A model generated the notes under the pieces. It saw only the letters and a list, made by a program, of their open reading frames with translations. It had not been told where the DNA came from and did no database searches. Shown here one piece after another: positions 1-11,086 of a stretch of DNA of 64,000 bases. Location: assembly GCA_026122225.1 (NCBI GenBank), contig JANEZZ010000405.1:434001-498000 (forward strand). The letters are read 5' to 3'. This stretch comes from Heloderma charlesbogerti (lineage: Eukaryota; Chordata; Lepidosauria; Squamata; Helodermatidae). The position numbers and the translations under genes are program-made. Position 1 is the first letter of the stretch; each line of letters opens with the position of its first letter.

Positions 1-689
1 ACATAAGCTTTTGACTACCATTTTTCACAAACCTGCTGATAAAAATACTTTCTTAAGATACGACAGCTATCATCCAGCACATCTCAGAAATAATTTACCT
101 TATAGCCAGTTTTTAAAAATAAAACGTAACTGTACAAGAAGCCAAGACCTTTTCAAAGAATCATGTCCATTAGCGCAATGCTTTCAAGAAAGGGGATAAC
201 TTTGACTAAGCTATAGGTATCCATTGAATAATTGGTGGTTGGAGGAAGCTAGGTGGCGCATGGAGCATGTTGTGTGGCCTTCTAAGGAACCCAAGAGGAC
301 TGCATTGGGACCCCCTGAAGGGGCATATTTGGCTCCATTGCTTGACAATCTAGATCCCTTCTTTAAAAGAAGAAACATGTGGGAACCCTAGGAGTATAAG
401 AAATTGTTGGTCAATGTAAAGCTCTGAGGGCCATTTCACAGATTACAGGGCAGCCAATTTAGGACCCGTTGTACACTCAACAGGCAGCCACAGCTAATTC
501 TGCCCCCCTGGTGAGTGCAGCTGTGTAACACATATAGTAGCAAAATCTTTTTTGTCACATTAACACAGTTGTCTGTGGACGCATTTCAGTTAAGAATAAA
601 AGTTAGGAAACTAATCCGACCTGATGTTTGGATAGCTGTTTGGCCCTTTCTTGGTCTGTTCTTTCCCCTCCCCTTTTTTTCTGTTGCAG
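1..689 (+). other. last intron of cholinesterase-like copy 1 (partial)
   Basis: No exon is recognisable here. The segment ends in a polypyrimidine tract and CAG acceptor at 689. The 120 bases before the acceptor resemble those before the last exon of copy 2 (about 36190-36317): both carry a stretch like 'TGGAYGCATTTCARTTAA' and then 'TGTTTGGCCCT'. I therefore infer that this is the 3' end of the final intron of a paralogous gene whose main exons lie before the window. Confidence 0.6.
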
Positions 690-757
690 AGAAATCCCAG
701 AAAGACTCTGCTCCATCCATTTTGGAGAAAAGTCTGAAAAATGAGACCAGAACTTAA
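690..757 (+). CDS. cholinesterase-like copy 1, last coding exon (partial gene)
   Basis: This 68-nt exon follows a CAG acceptor at 687-689. It completes a split codon (two bases) and then encodes a hydrophilic tail beginning KSQKDSAPS and ending KNETRT before TAA at 755-757. It aligns in position, acceptor context and phase with the last exons of copies 2 (36318) and 3 (49294). The tail has no tryptophan-rich tetramerisation helix, no cysteine and no GPI signal, so the product would be a soluble, unanchored secreted protein like the other copies. It contains one N-glycosylation sequon (NET). The catalytic exons are outside the window, so activity cannot be judged. The call rests on homology with the complete copies. 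No AATAAA signal is seen in the next 300 bases. Confidence 0.65.
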
Positions 758-1247
758 AAAAAAAATGGAATGCAAAATGTCTTGTGTCAGCTGTCAATTG
801 CAAATGGAAGTCATAATTCATATGGTAAAACATACTCTCCTGGAAACAGTTTAGATCAGCGGTCCCCAACCTTTTTGGTGCCAGGGACCAGTCCAATTTT
901 TCCACGGACCGGGGTGTGTGTTTTCCACTGACAGACTTCCGGCCGCTGGGATGCAAATGGCGTCTGCTACGTGGATGCCATTTGCATCCCTATTCTTTGC
1001 AGAAATCGGCTACGTAAAGATTTACGTAACCTATTACTTGTAGAACAGGAATGCAAATGGCGTCCACGTAGAGTAATAATAATAATGACAACATCCATGT
1101 ATTCAGCAATCATTACTGATCATGGCCTCTTTTCAATTCATTTTCTTTCCATTTCTCTATCTTGCAACTGACCAGAGGTTGTTTTTAGCCTTTTCCATGA
1201 GCACTTTTCACACCTTGAATATTGCATAGTCCCATCCATGGAGAGAT
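758..1247. repeat. decayed hAT-type and palindromic MITE fragments
   Basis: At about 857-930 there is a sequence starting CAGCGGTCCCCAACC, the terminal style of hAT-Charlie elements. It is followed at about 945-1065 by a decayed piece of the palindromic MITE family, with GATGCAAATGGCG and CTACGTAAAGATTTACGTA hairpins. The rest (1070-1239) is unclassified AT-rich DNA. Positions 1240-1247 (GGAGAGAT) are the target duplication of the next element. Confidence 0.5.
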
Positions 1248-1983
1248 TAGGGATGTCAGAGAATTCCGCCACGGATCTCAGGGAGGCCGAATGCCAGTGC
1301 ATTAGGCCCCCCAAAATCGGTGGTGGAATGGTCTGCCCCCCGCCCCCCCGGGATGAGACTTACCTGGGGCGGATCTTCCTGGTGGTGGCGGCAGCTGCGG
1401 CGGCGGCTGCGGCGGCAGTTCGGCAGCGGTGGCTGTGGCAGCTGGTCTTCCGACCAGCTGCCGCCACTGCCATTTCCAGTTAAAAAAAAAAGATGTGATA
1501 GGCTACGTAAAAATTTACGTAGCCTATCACAGCTAGGTTTTAAAAAAAAACCATGATAGGCTACGTAAATGTTTACATAGCCTATCACGGCTGACTTTAA
1601 AAAAACCCACACGCGTACGCAAATGGCAGCGGCCACGGCCGCCGCCATTTGTGTACGCGTGTTTTTTTTCTTTTGTTTTTAAGTCAGCCGTGATAGGCTA
1701 TGTAAACATTTACGTAGCCTATCACGGCTGACTGCAGGGATGCAAACGGCGGCTATGGCTGCCGCCATTTGCGTCCCTGCTAGCCAGCGGCCAGATGTCC
1801 GGCTGCTGGCGGAGCCGGCCGGCGGCTCCGCAGAATCCCTGCAGAGCACAGCCGGACGGCCAGGATTCTGGGGGGGGAGGAACGGAGCGCCTCCCCCCCA
1901 TCCAGGATTCCGGGGGGAGGGACGGAGTGCCTCCCCCCCCCACCATCAGCATAATCCGTGAAAGTGATTTTCATACATCCCTA
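1248..1983 (+). mobile_element. palindromic hAT MITE, complete (736 bp)
   Basis: The element starts TAGGGATGTC and ends ACATCCCTA. It is flanked by a perfect 8-bp duplication GGAGAGAT at 1240-1247 and 1984-1991. An 8-bp duplication and a YARNG terminus are hallmarks of hAT transposons. Inside are several hairpins: TACGTAAA/TTTACGTA palindromes at about 1496-1532, 1552-1590 and 1686-1733, and ATGGCGGC/GCCGCCAT palindromes at about 1615-1660 and 1739-1780. There is no transposase ORF, so it is non-autonomous. The left end carries a minus-strand splice-donor-like CTTACCTG near 1358. The GGC-rich stretch 1386-1440 gives long spurious ORFs. Confidence 0.85.
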
Positions 1984-1991
1984 GGAGAGAT

Positions 1992-2403
1992 AATGTCTTG
2001 GTGTGAGTGGGCAATAGATTTCTCATTGGAACATTTCTCAGTGGTCAAATACTTGCACTGCATAGAGAAGGTCCTATGTTCAAACTTTGACATCTGTTAA
2101 AAAAATCTCATCATGCCATGCTGGGCAAGAATCTTTGCCTGTGATCTTGGAGCGCTGTGATATCACAGGCAGTGATATATGTCAGCAGTCAGACACTGTA
2201 TAAAGATGCTGCTTATATTTGGATTATTTGTAACTTCAAAGAAATCAGGAATGTTTTTGTCTGATCAGTTAGCTGTCACTATCACAGAGCATGAAAACTG
2301 AGACAGACTTTGAATTTAGCATTAAAGAAACATGCAAAAATAAACAGAAAATGGTGAACAAGCCCTCAAACCACTTTGTATTGTTGCATGCTTGCTAAGA
2401 TCA
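1992..2403. other. unclassified intergenic DNA
   Basis: I see no gene, repeat family or structure that I can name in this stretch. It is ordinary AT-rich sequence between two MITEs. Confidence 0.5.
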
Positions 2404-2411
2404 CCCCCAAC

Positions 2412-3261
2412 TAGGGTTGGCGGAGAATTTCTCCCCGAAACTTTGGGGGGCCGAGCGCCAATGTGTTCGGCCCCCCGAACATGTTTTGGGGAGAAATTCT
2501 CTGCACCCCCCCGCCCCCGCACCCCCCGGGACGGGACTTACCTTTGGCGAATGTCCCTCCCGGCGGCAGGTCTGGCCGGCAGTTCGGCGGGTGTTCGCCC
2601 GGGGCGGGAGCGGCAGCCGGTCTTTTGACCGGCTGCCACCGCCGCCATTGCAATAAAAGAAAAAAAAAAAAAAACGCCCCCGTGATAGGCTACGTGACGA
2701 TTAACGTAGCCTATCACGGCTAGATTTGCAAAGTCAGCCATTATACGCTACGTAAATCGTCATGTAGCCTATCACGGGTGACTTAAAAAAAAAAAAAAAG
2801 CGCATACGGATAATGGCGGCCCCCATAGGGAGCCGCCATTCCCGTTCCTTATTTGGTCGCCGTAGTCTACGTAAAGATTTACGTAGACTACAGAGACCAA
2901 ATAAGGAACACGAATGGCGGCTCCCTATGGGGGCCGCCATTAGCGTACGCGCTTTTTTTTTATTTTAAGTCACCCGTGATAGGCTACGTGACGATTAACG
3001 TAGCCTATCATGGCTGACTTTGCAGATCTAGCCGTGATAGGCTACGTTAATCATCACGTAGGGGCGTTTTTTTTTAAAAAAAAAAACTTTTTAGTTCGCG
3101 GCCGGGCGAGGCGAGGCTCCTCCTCCCCGGCTTGAATTTCGGCCGGGCGAGGCGGGAAGCCTCCCCCCCCCGGCCTGAACTTCACGGGGGGAGCAGCGAA
3201 GCACCTCCCCCCCACCGCGAACAAGCTTCGAGGACAGGTAAGTGACTTTCGTCCATCCCTA
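2412..3261 (+). mobile_element. palindromic hAT MITE, complete (850 bp)
   Basis: The element is flanked by a perfect 8-bp duplication CCCCCAAC at 2404-2411 and 3262-3269. The left end (TAGGGTTGGCGG) folds into a hairpin of about 85 bp built on TTCTCCCCGAAACTT and its complement. The middle holds TGATAGGCTACGT hairpins around 2688-2726 and a large palindrome centred near 2876 with ATGGCGGC arms. Splice-donor-like ACTTACCT (minus strand, about 2536) and ACAGGTAAGTG (plus strand, about 3234) sit near the two ends. It is very similar to the copies at 21384 and 6291, which suggests one fairly young subfamily. No transposase gene is present. Confidence 0.88.
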
Positions 3262-3269
3262 CCCCCAAC

Positions 3270-4264
3270 CACATCCATGCTGGTGGGAAAGATATAAATT
3301 AACTTGGGTTGAATTATGAAATTTTTACAAGGTTGTTGATCTTAGTTCTAGTTATTCATTCAAGAATTATAAATATGTCATATTTGTCTTATGAATCAAC
3401 TAATTTTGTGTTTTCGCAGCACCACTATACATTTGTGGGCCAGGAAGAGAATTCCTGCCTCCTTATTCCTGCCTTCCTATTCCTGACACAACCACTCTGC
3501 CAGGGTGGCTTCCCATCTTTTATGCGGCTTCCACACAAGAGCATTTCCTGCACTGCAGACATGTCGATGCTGCCACACCTTCCCTCTGGCCTCTGCTTGA
3601 GGTGCCCCTCGTGGCACCTCCATCACCACCACCAACACCACCAGTTGTTACTAAAAGGGCTGAAAACATATTATTTGCCAAAAAAATGGTTTAAATGGAC
3701 TTCCATCCTGCCTGTGGGCATATAATCTGATAATTAGGCATGAGACAGAAGGAGGCAGGAAGAGGGGAAAGGAATGTTTGCCAGATATGAGGATGAACTG
3801 AAAGGGGGGGGGGAAAGAAAGAATTGTGTGTTTGGGGAAAACCAAGAGAATAAACAATGAACCAAGATTAGAAAGAAAGAAGGTTTTTCCCAAGGGAGGT
3901 TTATAGGGTTGAATTGCCACAGTTTCTCCACTCTGTGTGATATTTATGTGGAATCCTTCCCATACTGCATTTTACCTATGATTCTTGACCTTTTTATCAG
4001 ACCACAGAAAATCTGATATTAAAAACGAAAACAAAACAAAAACAGAATGGAAGCAGTGCAGCCTCTGGAAGTGCAGAAGATTTTTACCACTACTCTTCCA
4101 TCTTTCCAAGAGATAGGTGCACAAATTTCCACTTGGCATAGCTAACTTTTCTGGTGTGTGCCAAATTTGTCAACCTGTTCAACATTTTAAAATATTTTTT
4201 CTGACTATATTTTTTCGGGGGGGGGGGATTTTTGTGTAAGAGCACTTAACTGAAAAAGTGCAAC
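3270..4264. other. unclassified intergenic DNA
   Basis: No gene or recognised repeat. A 138-codon frame at 3309-3725 lacks any family feature and ends in a His-rich, CAC-repeat-coded stretch, so I treat it as chance. Poly-G runs occur near 3805 and 4217. Confidence 0.5.
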
Positions 4265-4270
4265 TTAAAT

Positions 4271-4386
4271 GTTGTTGTTCAGTCGTTAAGTCGTTAAGTC
4301 GTGTCCGACTCTTCGTGACCCCATGGACCGTAGCACGCCAGGCCTTCCTGTCCTCCGCTGTCTCCCGGAGTGTGATCAAGTCCATG
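4271..4386 (-). mobile_element. BovB (RTE) LINE 3' end fragment
   Basis: On the minus strand this encodes the motif DRKAWRATVHGVTKSRTRL, the characteristic C-terminus of the BovB ORF2 protein, followed by the typical 3' tail (GTTGTTCAGTCGT on the plus strand). Only the last 115 bases remain, which is usual for 5'-truncated RTE copies. BovB is abundant in squamates. A second 3' end lies at 50715. Confidence 0.85.
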
Positions 4387-4516
4387 CATCTTAAATAAAT
4401 GACTGTAAATCCTTGCCAGATTTCAAGTGACCACCATTTTAGTACTGCTCTTTGTTCTGTTCTGTTCTGTTTTGTTTTAAGACAGTGCTTTTCTAGATGA
4501 GTAATAGTTAGCCATT

Positions 4517-6290
4517 AGAATCATAGAACAGTAGGGTTGGAAGGGGCCTACAAGGCCATCGAGTCCAACCCCTGCTCAATGCAGGAATCCAAGTCAGAGC
4601 ATCCCTGACAGATGGGTGTCCAGCTCCAGCCTCGTCTTGAATGCCTCCAGTGTGGGAGAGCCCACCACCTCCCCAGGTAATTGGTTCCATTGTCATATTG
4701 CTCTAACAGTCAGGACATTTTTCCTGATGTTCAGCTGGAATCTGGCTTCCTGTAACTTGAGCCCATTATTCCATGTCCTGCACTACAGGATGATCGAGAA
4801 GAGATTCTGGCCTTCCTCTCTGTGACAACCTTTCAAGGACTTGAAGAGCGCTATCATATCTCCCCTCAGTCTTCTCTTCTCAAGGCTAAACATGCCCAGT
4901 TCTTTCAGTCTCTCCTCTTCATAGGGCTTTGTTTCCAGTCCCCTGATCATCTTTGTTGCCCTCCTCTGAACCCTCTCCAGTTTGTCTGCATCCTTCTTAA
5001 AATGTGGTGCCCAGAACTGGACACAGTACTCCAGATGAGGCCTAACCAGTGCTGAGTAGAGGGGAACTAGTACTTCCTGGGATTTGGAAGCTATGCTTCT
5101 ATTAATGCAGCCCAAAAGAGCATTTGCCTTTTCTGTAGCCACATCACATTGTTGGCTCATATTCATCTTGTGACCTACAACAGTTCCAAGATCCTTCTCG
5201 CTTGTAGTGTTGTTAAGCCACATATCCCCATCTTGTAACTGTGCCTTTGGTTTCATTTTCCTAGGTGCAGAACTTGGCATCTGTCCCTATTAAATGTCAT
5301 TTTGTTGTTTTCTGCCCAGCGCTCCAGTCTATCCAGATCACTTTGAATTTTGTTTTTGTCTTCCAAAGTATTAGCTATCCTGCCCAATTTTGTGTCATCT
5401 GCAAATCTGATCAGCTTTCCCTGCGCCTCATCCTCCAAGTCATTCATAAAAATGTTGAAGAGCACTTGGCCCAGGACTGAGCCCTGAGGTACCCCGCTCG
5501 TTACCTCTCCCCAGTTTGAGGAGATCCCATTGATAAGCACTCTTTGAGTCCGATTCTGTAGCCAACTGTGGATCCACCGGATCGTTGTTTCATCTAGCCC
5601 ACTTTGAGCTAGTTTGCTCATCAGGATATCATGGGGCACTTTGTCAAAAGCTTTGCTGAAGTCAAGGTATATTATGTCTACAGCATTCCCACAGTCCACA
5701 AGGGAGGCGACTTGATCAAAAATGAGATCAGATTCGTCTGGCAGGATTTGTTCTTGACAAAGCCATGTTGGCTTCGAGTAATCACTGCATTGTTTTCAAG
5801 GTGCTTCCAGATGGATTGCTTTATCATCTGCTCCAGAATTTTCCCAGGGATTGATGTCAGACTGACTGGTCTGTAGTTCCCAGTTTCCTCCTTTTTGCCC
5901 TTTTTGAAGATAGGGACATTAGCCCTCCTCCAGTCATATGGCACTTCACCCGTCCTCCATGATTTCTCAAAGAGAATGGACAGCAGTTCCAACAGGTCTT
6001 CTGCCAGTTCCTTTATTACTCTAAGGTGCAGTTCATCTGGCCCTGGAGATTTGAACTCATTCAAAGTCATTAGGTGTTCCTTGACCATATGCCTATCGAT
6101 CTCAAGCTGCAATCCCGCCCCTTCAGCCTGTACTTCGCCTTTGCCGGGGGGGGGGGGGTCATAGACCCTCTTTTGGGAAGAGACTGAGCCAAAGTAGGAA
6201 TTGAGCACCTCTGCCTTTTCTTTGTCATTTGTTATCATTTTGCCATCCTTACTTAATAGCTGAACCACCATTTCTTTCCTCTGTCTTTTA
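4517..6290 (-). mobile_element. CR1 LINE, 5'-truncated, ORF2 reverse transcriptase remnants
   Basis: Minus-strand reading gives a CR1 ORF2 in several broken frames. About 5700-6290 encodes the start of the RT domain (ANVPIFKKGKK, NYRPVSLTSIPGK). About 5253-5699 encodes the core (DFSKAFDKVPHD, GVPQGSVLG, FADDTKLGRI). About 4783-5280 encodes the C-terminal domain ([41 protein letters not shown]). The 3' end is the typical CR1 tail AGAATCATAGAACAGTAGGG (plus-strand view) at 4517. Frameshifts and stops show it is dead. At 6290/6291 it is cut by a palindromic MITE, and its 5' continuation is not found. Confidence 0.93.
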
Positions 6291-6707
6291 TAGGGATGGC
6301 GGAGAATTTCTCCCCGAAACTTCGGGGGGCCGAGCGCCAATGCGTTCGGCCCCCCGAACAAGTTTCGGTGAGAAATCCTCCGCACCCCCCCCGCACCCCG
6401 CACCCCCCCCCGGGACGGGACTTACCTTCCCTGAATGTCCCTCCCGGCGGCGGGTCCGGCTGGCGGTTCGTCCGGTGTTCGAGCGGGGCGGGACCGGCAG
6501 CCGGTCTTTTGACCGGCTGCCGCCCCCGCCATTGCAATCAAAGAAAAAAAAAAACGTCCCCTGATAGGCTATGTGATGATTCACGTAGCCTATCACGGCT
6601 AGATTTGCCAAGTCAGCTGTGATAGGCTACGTGAATCGTCACGTAGCCTATCCCGGGTGACTTAAAAAAAAAAAGTGTGTACGGATAATGGCGGCCCCCA
6701 TAGGGCG
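6291..6707 (+). mobile_element. palindromic hAT MITE, left half
   Basis: It starts TAGGGATGGCGG directly after CR1 sequence and matches the copies at 2412 and 21384: the TTCTCCCCGAAACTT hairpin, ACTTACCT near 6420, and TGATAGGCTA hairpins at 6563-6600 and 6615-6655. It breaks off in the central ATGGCGGC palindrome at about 6705, where a minisatellite begins. The right half and the second target duplication are missing. Confidence 0.8.
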
Positions 6708-7608
6708 GCCCCCTCCTCTCGGGAAGCCCTTGCTTGCAGCTGAGCACTGCACCTAAGCACTGCACCTAAGCACTGCACCTAATCAAGGGCCTTGGGATGC
6801 CCTCCTTTTGGGAAGCCCTTGCGTGCAGCTGAGCACTGCACCTAAGCACTGCACCTAATCAAGGGCCTTGGGACGCCCTCCTCTCGGGAAGCCCTTGCTT
6901 GCAGCTGAGCACTGCACCTAAGCACTGCACCTAAGCACTGCACCTAATCAAGGGCCTTGGGATGCCCTCCTTTTGGGAAGCCCTTGCGTGCAGCTGAGCA
7001 CTGCACCTAAGCACTGCACCTAATCAAGGGCCTTGGGACGCCCTCCTCTCGGGAAGCCCTTGCTTGCAGCTGAGCACTGCACCTAAGCACTGCACCTAAT
7101 CAAGGGCCTTGGGATGCCCTCCTTTTGGGAAGCCCTTGCTTGCAGCTGAGCACTGCACCTAAGCAAGGGCCTTGGGACGCCCTCCTCTCGGGAAGCCCTT
7201 GCTTGCAGCTGAGCACTGCACCTAAGCACTGCACCTAAGCACTGCACCTAATCAAGGGCCTTGGGACGCCCTCCTCTCGGGAAGCCCTTGCTTGCAGCTG
7301 AGCACTGCATCTAAGCACTGCACCTAATCAAGGGCCTTGGGACGCCCTCCTCTCGGGAAGCCCTTGCTTGCAGCTAAGCACTGCACCTAAGCACTGCACC
7401 TAAGCACTGCACCTAAGCACTGCACCTAAGCACTGCACCTAATCAAGGGCCTTGGGACGCCCTCCTCTCGGAAGCCCTTGCTTGCAGCTGAGCACTGCAC
7501 CTAGGCACTGCACCTAAACACTGCACCTAAGCACTGCACCTAATCAAGGGCCTTGGGATGCCCTCCTTTTGGGAAGCCCTTGTTTGCAGCTAAGCACTGC
7601 ACCTAAGC
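6708..7608. repeat. two-level minisatellite (about 0.9 kb)
   Basis: About ten higher-order units, each with a conserved block (CAAGGGCCTTGGGACGCCC, CTCTCGGGAAGCCC, TTGCTTGCAGCTGAG) and then one to five copies of a 13-bp sub-repeat AGCACTGCACCTA. Unit length varies with sub-repeat number. Two versions of the spacer, CTCCTCTCGGG and CTCCTTTTGGG, alternate in the first units, which suggests multi-unit expansion. It adjoins a MITE broken in its central palindrome. Confidence 0.92.
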
Positions 7609-8260
7609 AGACCCAGCTGTGTGTGCCTCTTCAATTGATGCCTATCTTGGGGAGTTTTTCAGATTCTTATTCTCCGGAGACAGATGGAATGGGCCTGGCT
7701 GTTGATCATCAGGCTGGCATGGTATTCCCTGGATCTCCCCCTCCAGTTCTTGGTCTGGTAAGCTCTCTTCATCAGCTGAGGAAGAGTACTCTGGGGGTGG
7801 CATGACACCACCCTGAGAAGAAACCATGGTGGGGTGGCTTGTCCATTATTCCTGACAGATGATCAGGCATGCGTGGGTTGTTTCTCTGTCACTCCCTCCC
7901 AGTCTGCTTGGCTGCTGCCAACATGTATCACAGGGTGCTTTGCAGCTCAACCTATCTGTCAGAACAATAGCTCTCCCATTACATGATCAGCAAAACAGAG
8001 ACTAGAACTTCAAGCTAATATGGCTTTCTTACGCTAAGGGAAAGCATTTCTACAATACAATGCGAAACTCAACGACTGCCCCAGGGCCTAAATTGGTAAT
8101 CCTGAACCCTCTATTAGGGTAGACTTTTGCAAGGTAGAGAGGTTGCTACCCACTTGACAATAGGCAGTTATGGCAAAACCCCAAAGGCCACTGAATCCCT
8201 CCTTTAGGGTGGCTCCCTTTTGTGTCAGCTCCGGTGGGACACTATTCTGCCAGAGCGTCT
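7609..8260. other. unclassified, possibly a retroelement remnant
   Basis: A 61-codon minus-strand frame at 7642-7827 encodes an acidic, Pro-rich peptide (PEYSSSADEESLPDQELEG). It resembles the low-complexity acidic sequence in the LTR-like unit at 26671, so an LTR-element remnant is possible. Nothing else is recognised. Confidence 0.3.
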
Positions 8261-8429
8261 CAAACTACTCCCTAATTCTGCCTGCTTAGATGGATGACTT
8301 GCCCTTGCGTTGACCAAGTCATGCCCCTCCTCCCAAGGCAGCTTGTAGCAATAAAGTACAGACAGACAGTTAAATTAGTAAAAGTGCTAAAAACATAAAC
8401 ACAGTAAAACAGCAATAAAAACAGGATAT

Positions 8430-8815
8430 TAACAATAACCGCCATAAAACTAGGGATATTATCAACCAGGAAGGGATTCTTGAAATGAAAGACATTGCAT
8501 CTAACAGGTACAAATTGAGTCACTAGTGGGAGACAATGGATTCATTTGTTACTGACATCTCTCTCACATGATATGACAGTCACTGATGGTTTTATAGGGA
8601 TGTTTCTGTAGCTAGAAATCCAGTTTAGTGACTAGAGGTTATAATCTTATTTACACATATGTTTTGATGTAAGTAATGTTTTTGTAACATTTAAGAGGAA
8701 ATCTAAAATGTGAATGTACGTAAGCAAATGAAGATGTGTAAGAATGTTCAACAAGTATAAAAGGCAGACCAATTGTCATAGATTTCAGTTCTCGCAGAGT
8801 AAACCAGACTGAATG
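8430..8815 (+). repeat. dispersed repeat with TATA box (LTR-like), copy 1
   Basis: This segment recurs at about 17860-18190 with high similarity. Shared landmarks are CCATAAAACTAGGGATA, TGACAGTCACTGATGG, GTATAAAAGGCAGACC and TTCAGTTCTYGCAGAG. The TATAAAAGG followed about 30 bp later by a conserved block resembles an LTR promoter and start region, but I see no clear TG...CA ends or internal retroviral genes. It could instead be an ordinary duplicated segment. It is cut at about 8815 by a LINE fragment. Confidence 0.45.
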
Positions 8816-9737
8816 CGGTCGTTCTTAGCGTATCCGCTGTTGATCCCCAGGTAGTGCAGCATAGTTTGTGTAGAATGTTATTTCTACTTCTCATTTTGGC
8901 AGCAGTCTTCATCAAATGTTCTTTATAGGAAAGTGTCCTATCCAGTGTGACCCCAAGATATTTGGGATGCATGTTGTGATTGAGCCGGTTTCCCTTAAAT
9001 TGAACGTTGAGCTCTCTGCCTGCTGATCTATTACACAGGTGGAAGCATGTTACTTCCATCTTTGTTGGATTGGGCTGTAACCTCCACTTACAGAAATATT
9101 TATCCAGTGTGTCTAGATCGGAAGTGAGGACATCTTCAGTTGTCTCAAAGGATTTATGTTGTATGGCTATAGCCCAATCATCCACGTAGCCAAACTTCCT
9201 AGACTTTGTGTGTGGTATGTCAGCTATGTATAGATTGAATCACAGAATCATAGAATAGTAGGGTTGGAAGGGGCCTACAAGGCCATTGAGTTGGATGAAA
9301 AGGAGAAAAGTGAAAAGGGGAGGTGCAAGAACCGAGCCTTGTGGTAGTCCGTTGTTTAAAATTTTATGGATGCTAGCATCCTCTCCTATAGTCACAGAGA
9401 AAGTTCTTCCAGCAAGCATATTATCAATACGTTGGGTAGTTTTTCGGCACGAGGTTACTTGTATTAATTTATAAAGTAGTCCATGTCTCCACACTGTATC
9501 ATATGCTGCATTTAAATCTATAAAAGCAACTGATGTTTTTTGCTTCGCCTGATATCCTGCTTCTATATAGGTTGTTAGTGAAAGCACTTGGTTAGCGCAG
9601 CTTCGTGAGGGGTGAAATCCAGCTAGTTCCACTGGAATGATCTGGAGTATCTTCTGGCTGATTCTATTATGCAGAAGCCTTTCAAGAAGCTTATAGACAG
9701 TGCTTAGCAGTGCGATTGGTCGATAGTTCTTTGGTTG
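8816..9737 (-). mobile_element. non-LTR retrotransposon RT remnant (Vingi/I- or jockey-like)
   Basis: Minus-strand translation gives successive RT motifs: NYRPIALLSTVYKLLERLL (about 9650-9730), AGFHPSRSCANQVL, VAFIDLNAAYDTVW, NGLPQGSVLAP, then YVDDWAIAIQ (about 9160-9190), followed by the thumb region (LQPNPTKMEV, PKYLGVTLDRTLSYKEHL). YVDD is the polymerase active site. The frame is split at 9240-9292 by a CR1 tail. The sequence differs clearly from the CR1 and L2 copies nearby, so it belongs to another clade. The exact clade is inferred from general resemblance only. Confidence 0.85.
9240..9292 (-). mobile_element. CR1 3' tail nested in the RT remnant
   Basis: CAGAATCATAGAATAGTAGG through GGCCATTGAG is the terminal 50 bp or so of CR1, here lying between the GLPQGSVLAP and YVDD blocks of another LINE. 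Very short CR1 copies like this are typical 5'-truncated insertions. Confidence 0.85.
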
Positions 9738-9854
9738 GTCAATAGTTCTTTACTTCTGAGTAGACATGTATAGGATTGTGCAGCTAGTATATTAGAGGAA
9801 CTAGAAGCTATGACTCAGGCTCTCTCAGAGCAGTGAGAGTAGATGACGCAAGCC
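9738..9854. other. spacer between LINE remnant and duplicated segment A
   Basis: Short unclassified sequence. It contains a fragment (TGAGTAGACATGTATAGGATTG) like the widespread squamate MITE with GCAATCCTA-type ends. Confidence 0.4.
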
Positions 9855-10339
9855 ACATCCTGGATTATCTTTATTTGCCAAAAGAGTCAAAAGGTAAGTA
9901 ACCTGTGTTGTGCTCTGTGAGTTGTTGATCCGTAGCAGGGTCAGATGTCGGCAGGTTGCAAATGTCAAATGAATAGATTAATCCCCATTCCTTTGAGAGG
10001 CCAGTATTTACAGGAAAAGAACAAATTTTATTGTATTGTTTATTGTACTTTGAGCTTTTATAGGGAAGGACTTATTTCAACATATGCAGAAGGTGGACGG
10101 TAATGTTGATGGTTTACCCTCCTTCTCCTTTGTTTCCTTCTTTTGCCTTCCCCTGTTTCTTTAACTGTTGATGGTAGTTCTATTTCTTCAACTTCATTAT
10201 GTCAGGAATCTCAGCATAATTTCTGATCTTTAACTTTTCTTGGTTGCTAATTTAGGATCTGAAAACATTATGTTAATACCAATTAACATTAATATTTTAT
10301 TATTTAAATTAATATTTCAAAAATACATGTATTTCCTAA

Positions 10340-10590
10340 GATTTTATTTATTTATTTAATGCATTTATATCCCGCCTTTTTTCCTCTTGCAAGGAACCAA
10401 GGCGGCTTACATTATCCTCCTCCTCCTTGATTTTATCATCACAACAACAGCCCTGTGAAGTAGGTTGGGCTGAGAGTCTGTAAATGGCCCAAAGTCACCC
10501 AGTGAGCTTCCATGGCCTAATGGGGACTAGAACCCGGTTCTCCCAGCTCCTAGTCCAACACTCTCGACACTGCACCACACTGGCTCTAAG
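10340..10590 (-). mobile_element. tRNA-derived squamate SINE (Sauria type)
   Basis: Minus-strand reading begins with a tRNA-like head (AGAGCCAGTGTGGTGCAGTG, box B-like GGTTCTAGTCCCC) and ends in a tail matching GGCGGGATATAAATGCA. CTAAGAT occurs on both sides (10336 and 10586), the likely target duplication. Segment B has the uninterrupted site at about 20439-20450, so the insertion came after the A/B split. Confidence 0.85.
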
Positions 10591-10610
10591 ATATCACAAA
10601 AATGTTTCTT

Positions 10611-10890
10611 ACAAACATAAGAAGAGCTGTGCTAGATTAAACCACAGCCCATCTAGTCCTGCATTCTGTTCACAGAGAATGTGTGAACATTCTGGTTCTG
10701 TTCACAACCAACTCCCCACAGGAAACCCACATGCAGGACATGAGTATAACCGCACTTTCTAGCCCATGTTCCCCAGCAACTGGTGTATGTTGGCCTAGTG
10801 CCTCTGATACTGGAGGTAGCCTAGGGACATCAGAACCAGCAGCCATTGATAGCTTTACCCTCCATGAATTTCTCCCTTTCAGATCAGAGC
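10611..10890 (-). repeat. dispersed LINE-tail repeat (AACATAAGAAGAGC type)
   Basis: The block from ACATAAGAAGAGCTGTGCTAG through CCCATCTAGTCCTGCATTCTGTTCACA to the ATTGATAGC region recurs at 20463, 35060, 50215 and 59935. It resembles the 3' part of a CR1/L3-type LINE common in reptiles. It is part of duplicated segments A and B. The family name is an inference. Confidence 0.5.
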
Positions 10891-11086
10891 CATCCAAATT
10901 GGTGGTAGCGAATTCCATGGTTCCACTATGTGCTGTTAAACGCACACACACACAACTTATGCTTTCTCGGCTGGATTATGGTATGAGTAGGCAAGCTGGT
11001 GCTTTCTAGGTGGTTTGGAGTGAGACTCCTAAAAGCCCTTGCCAGCATGGCAAATGGTCAGGGATTATGGGAGTTGTAGCTCATGG

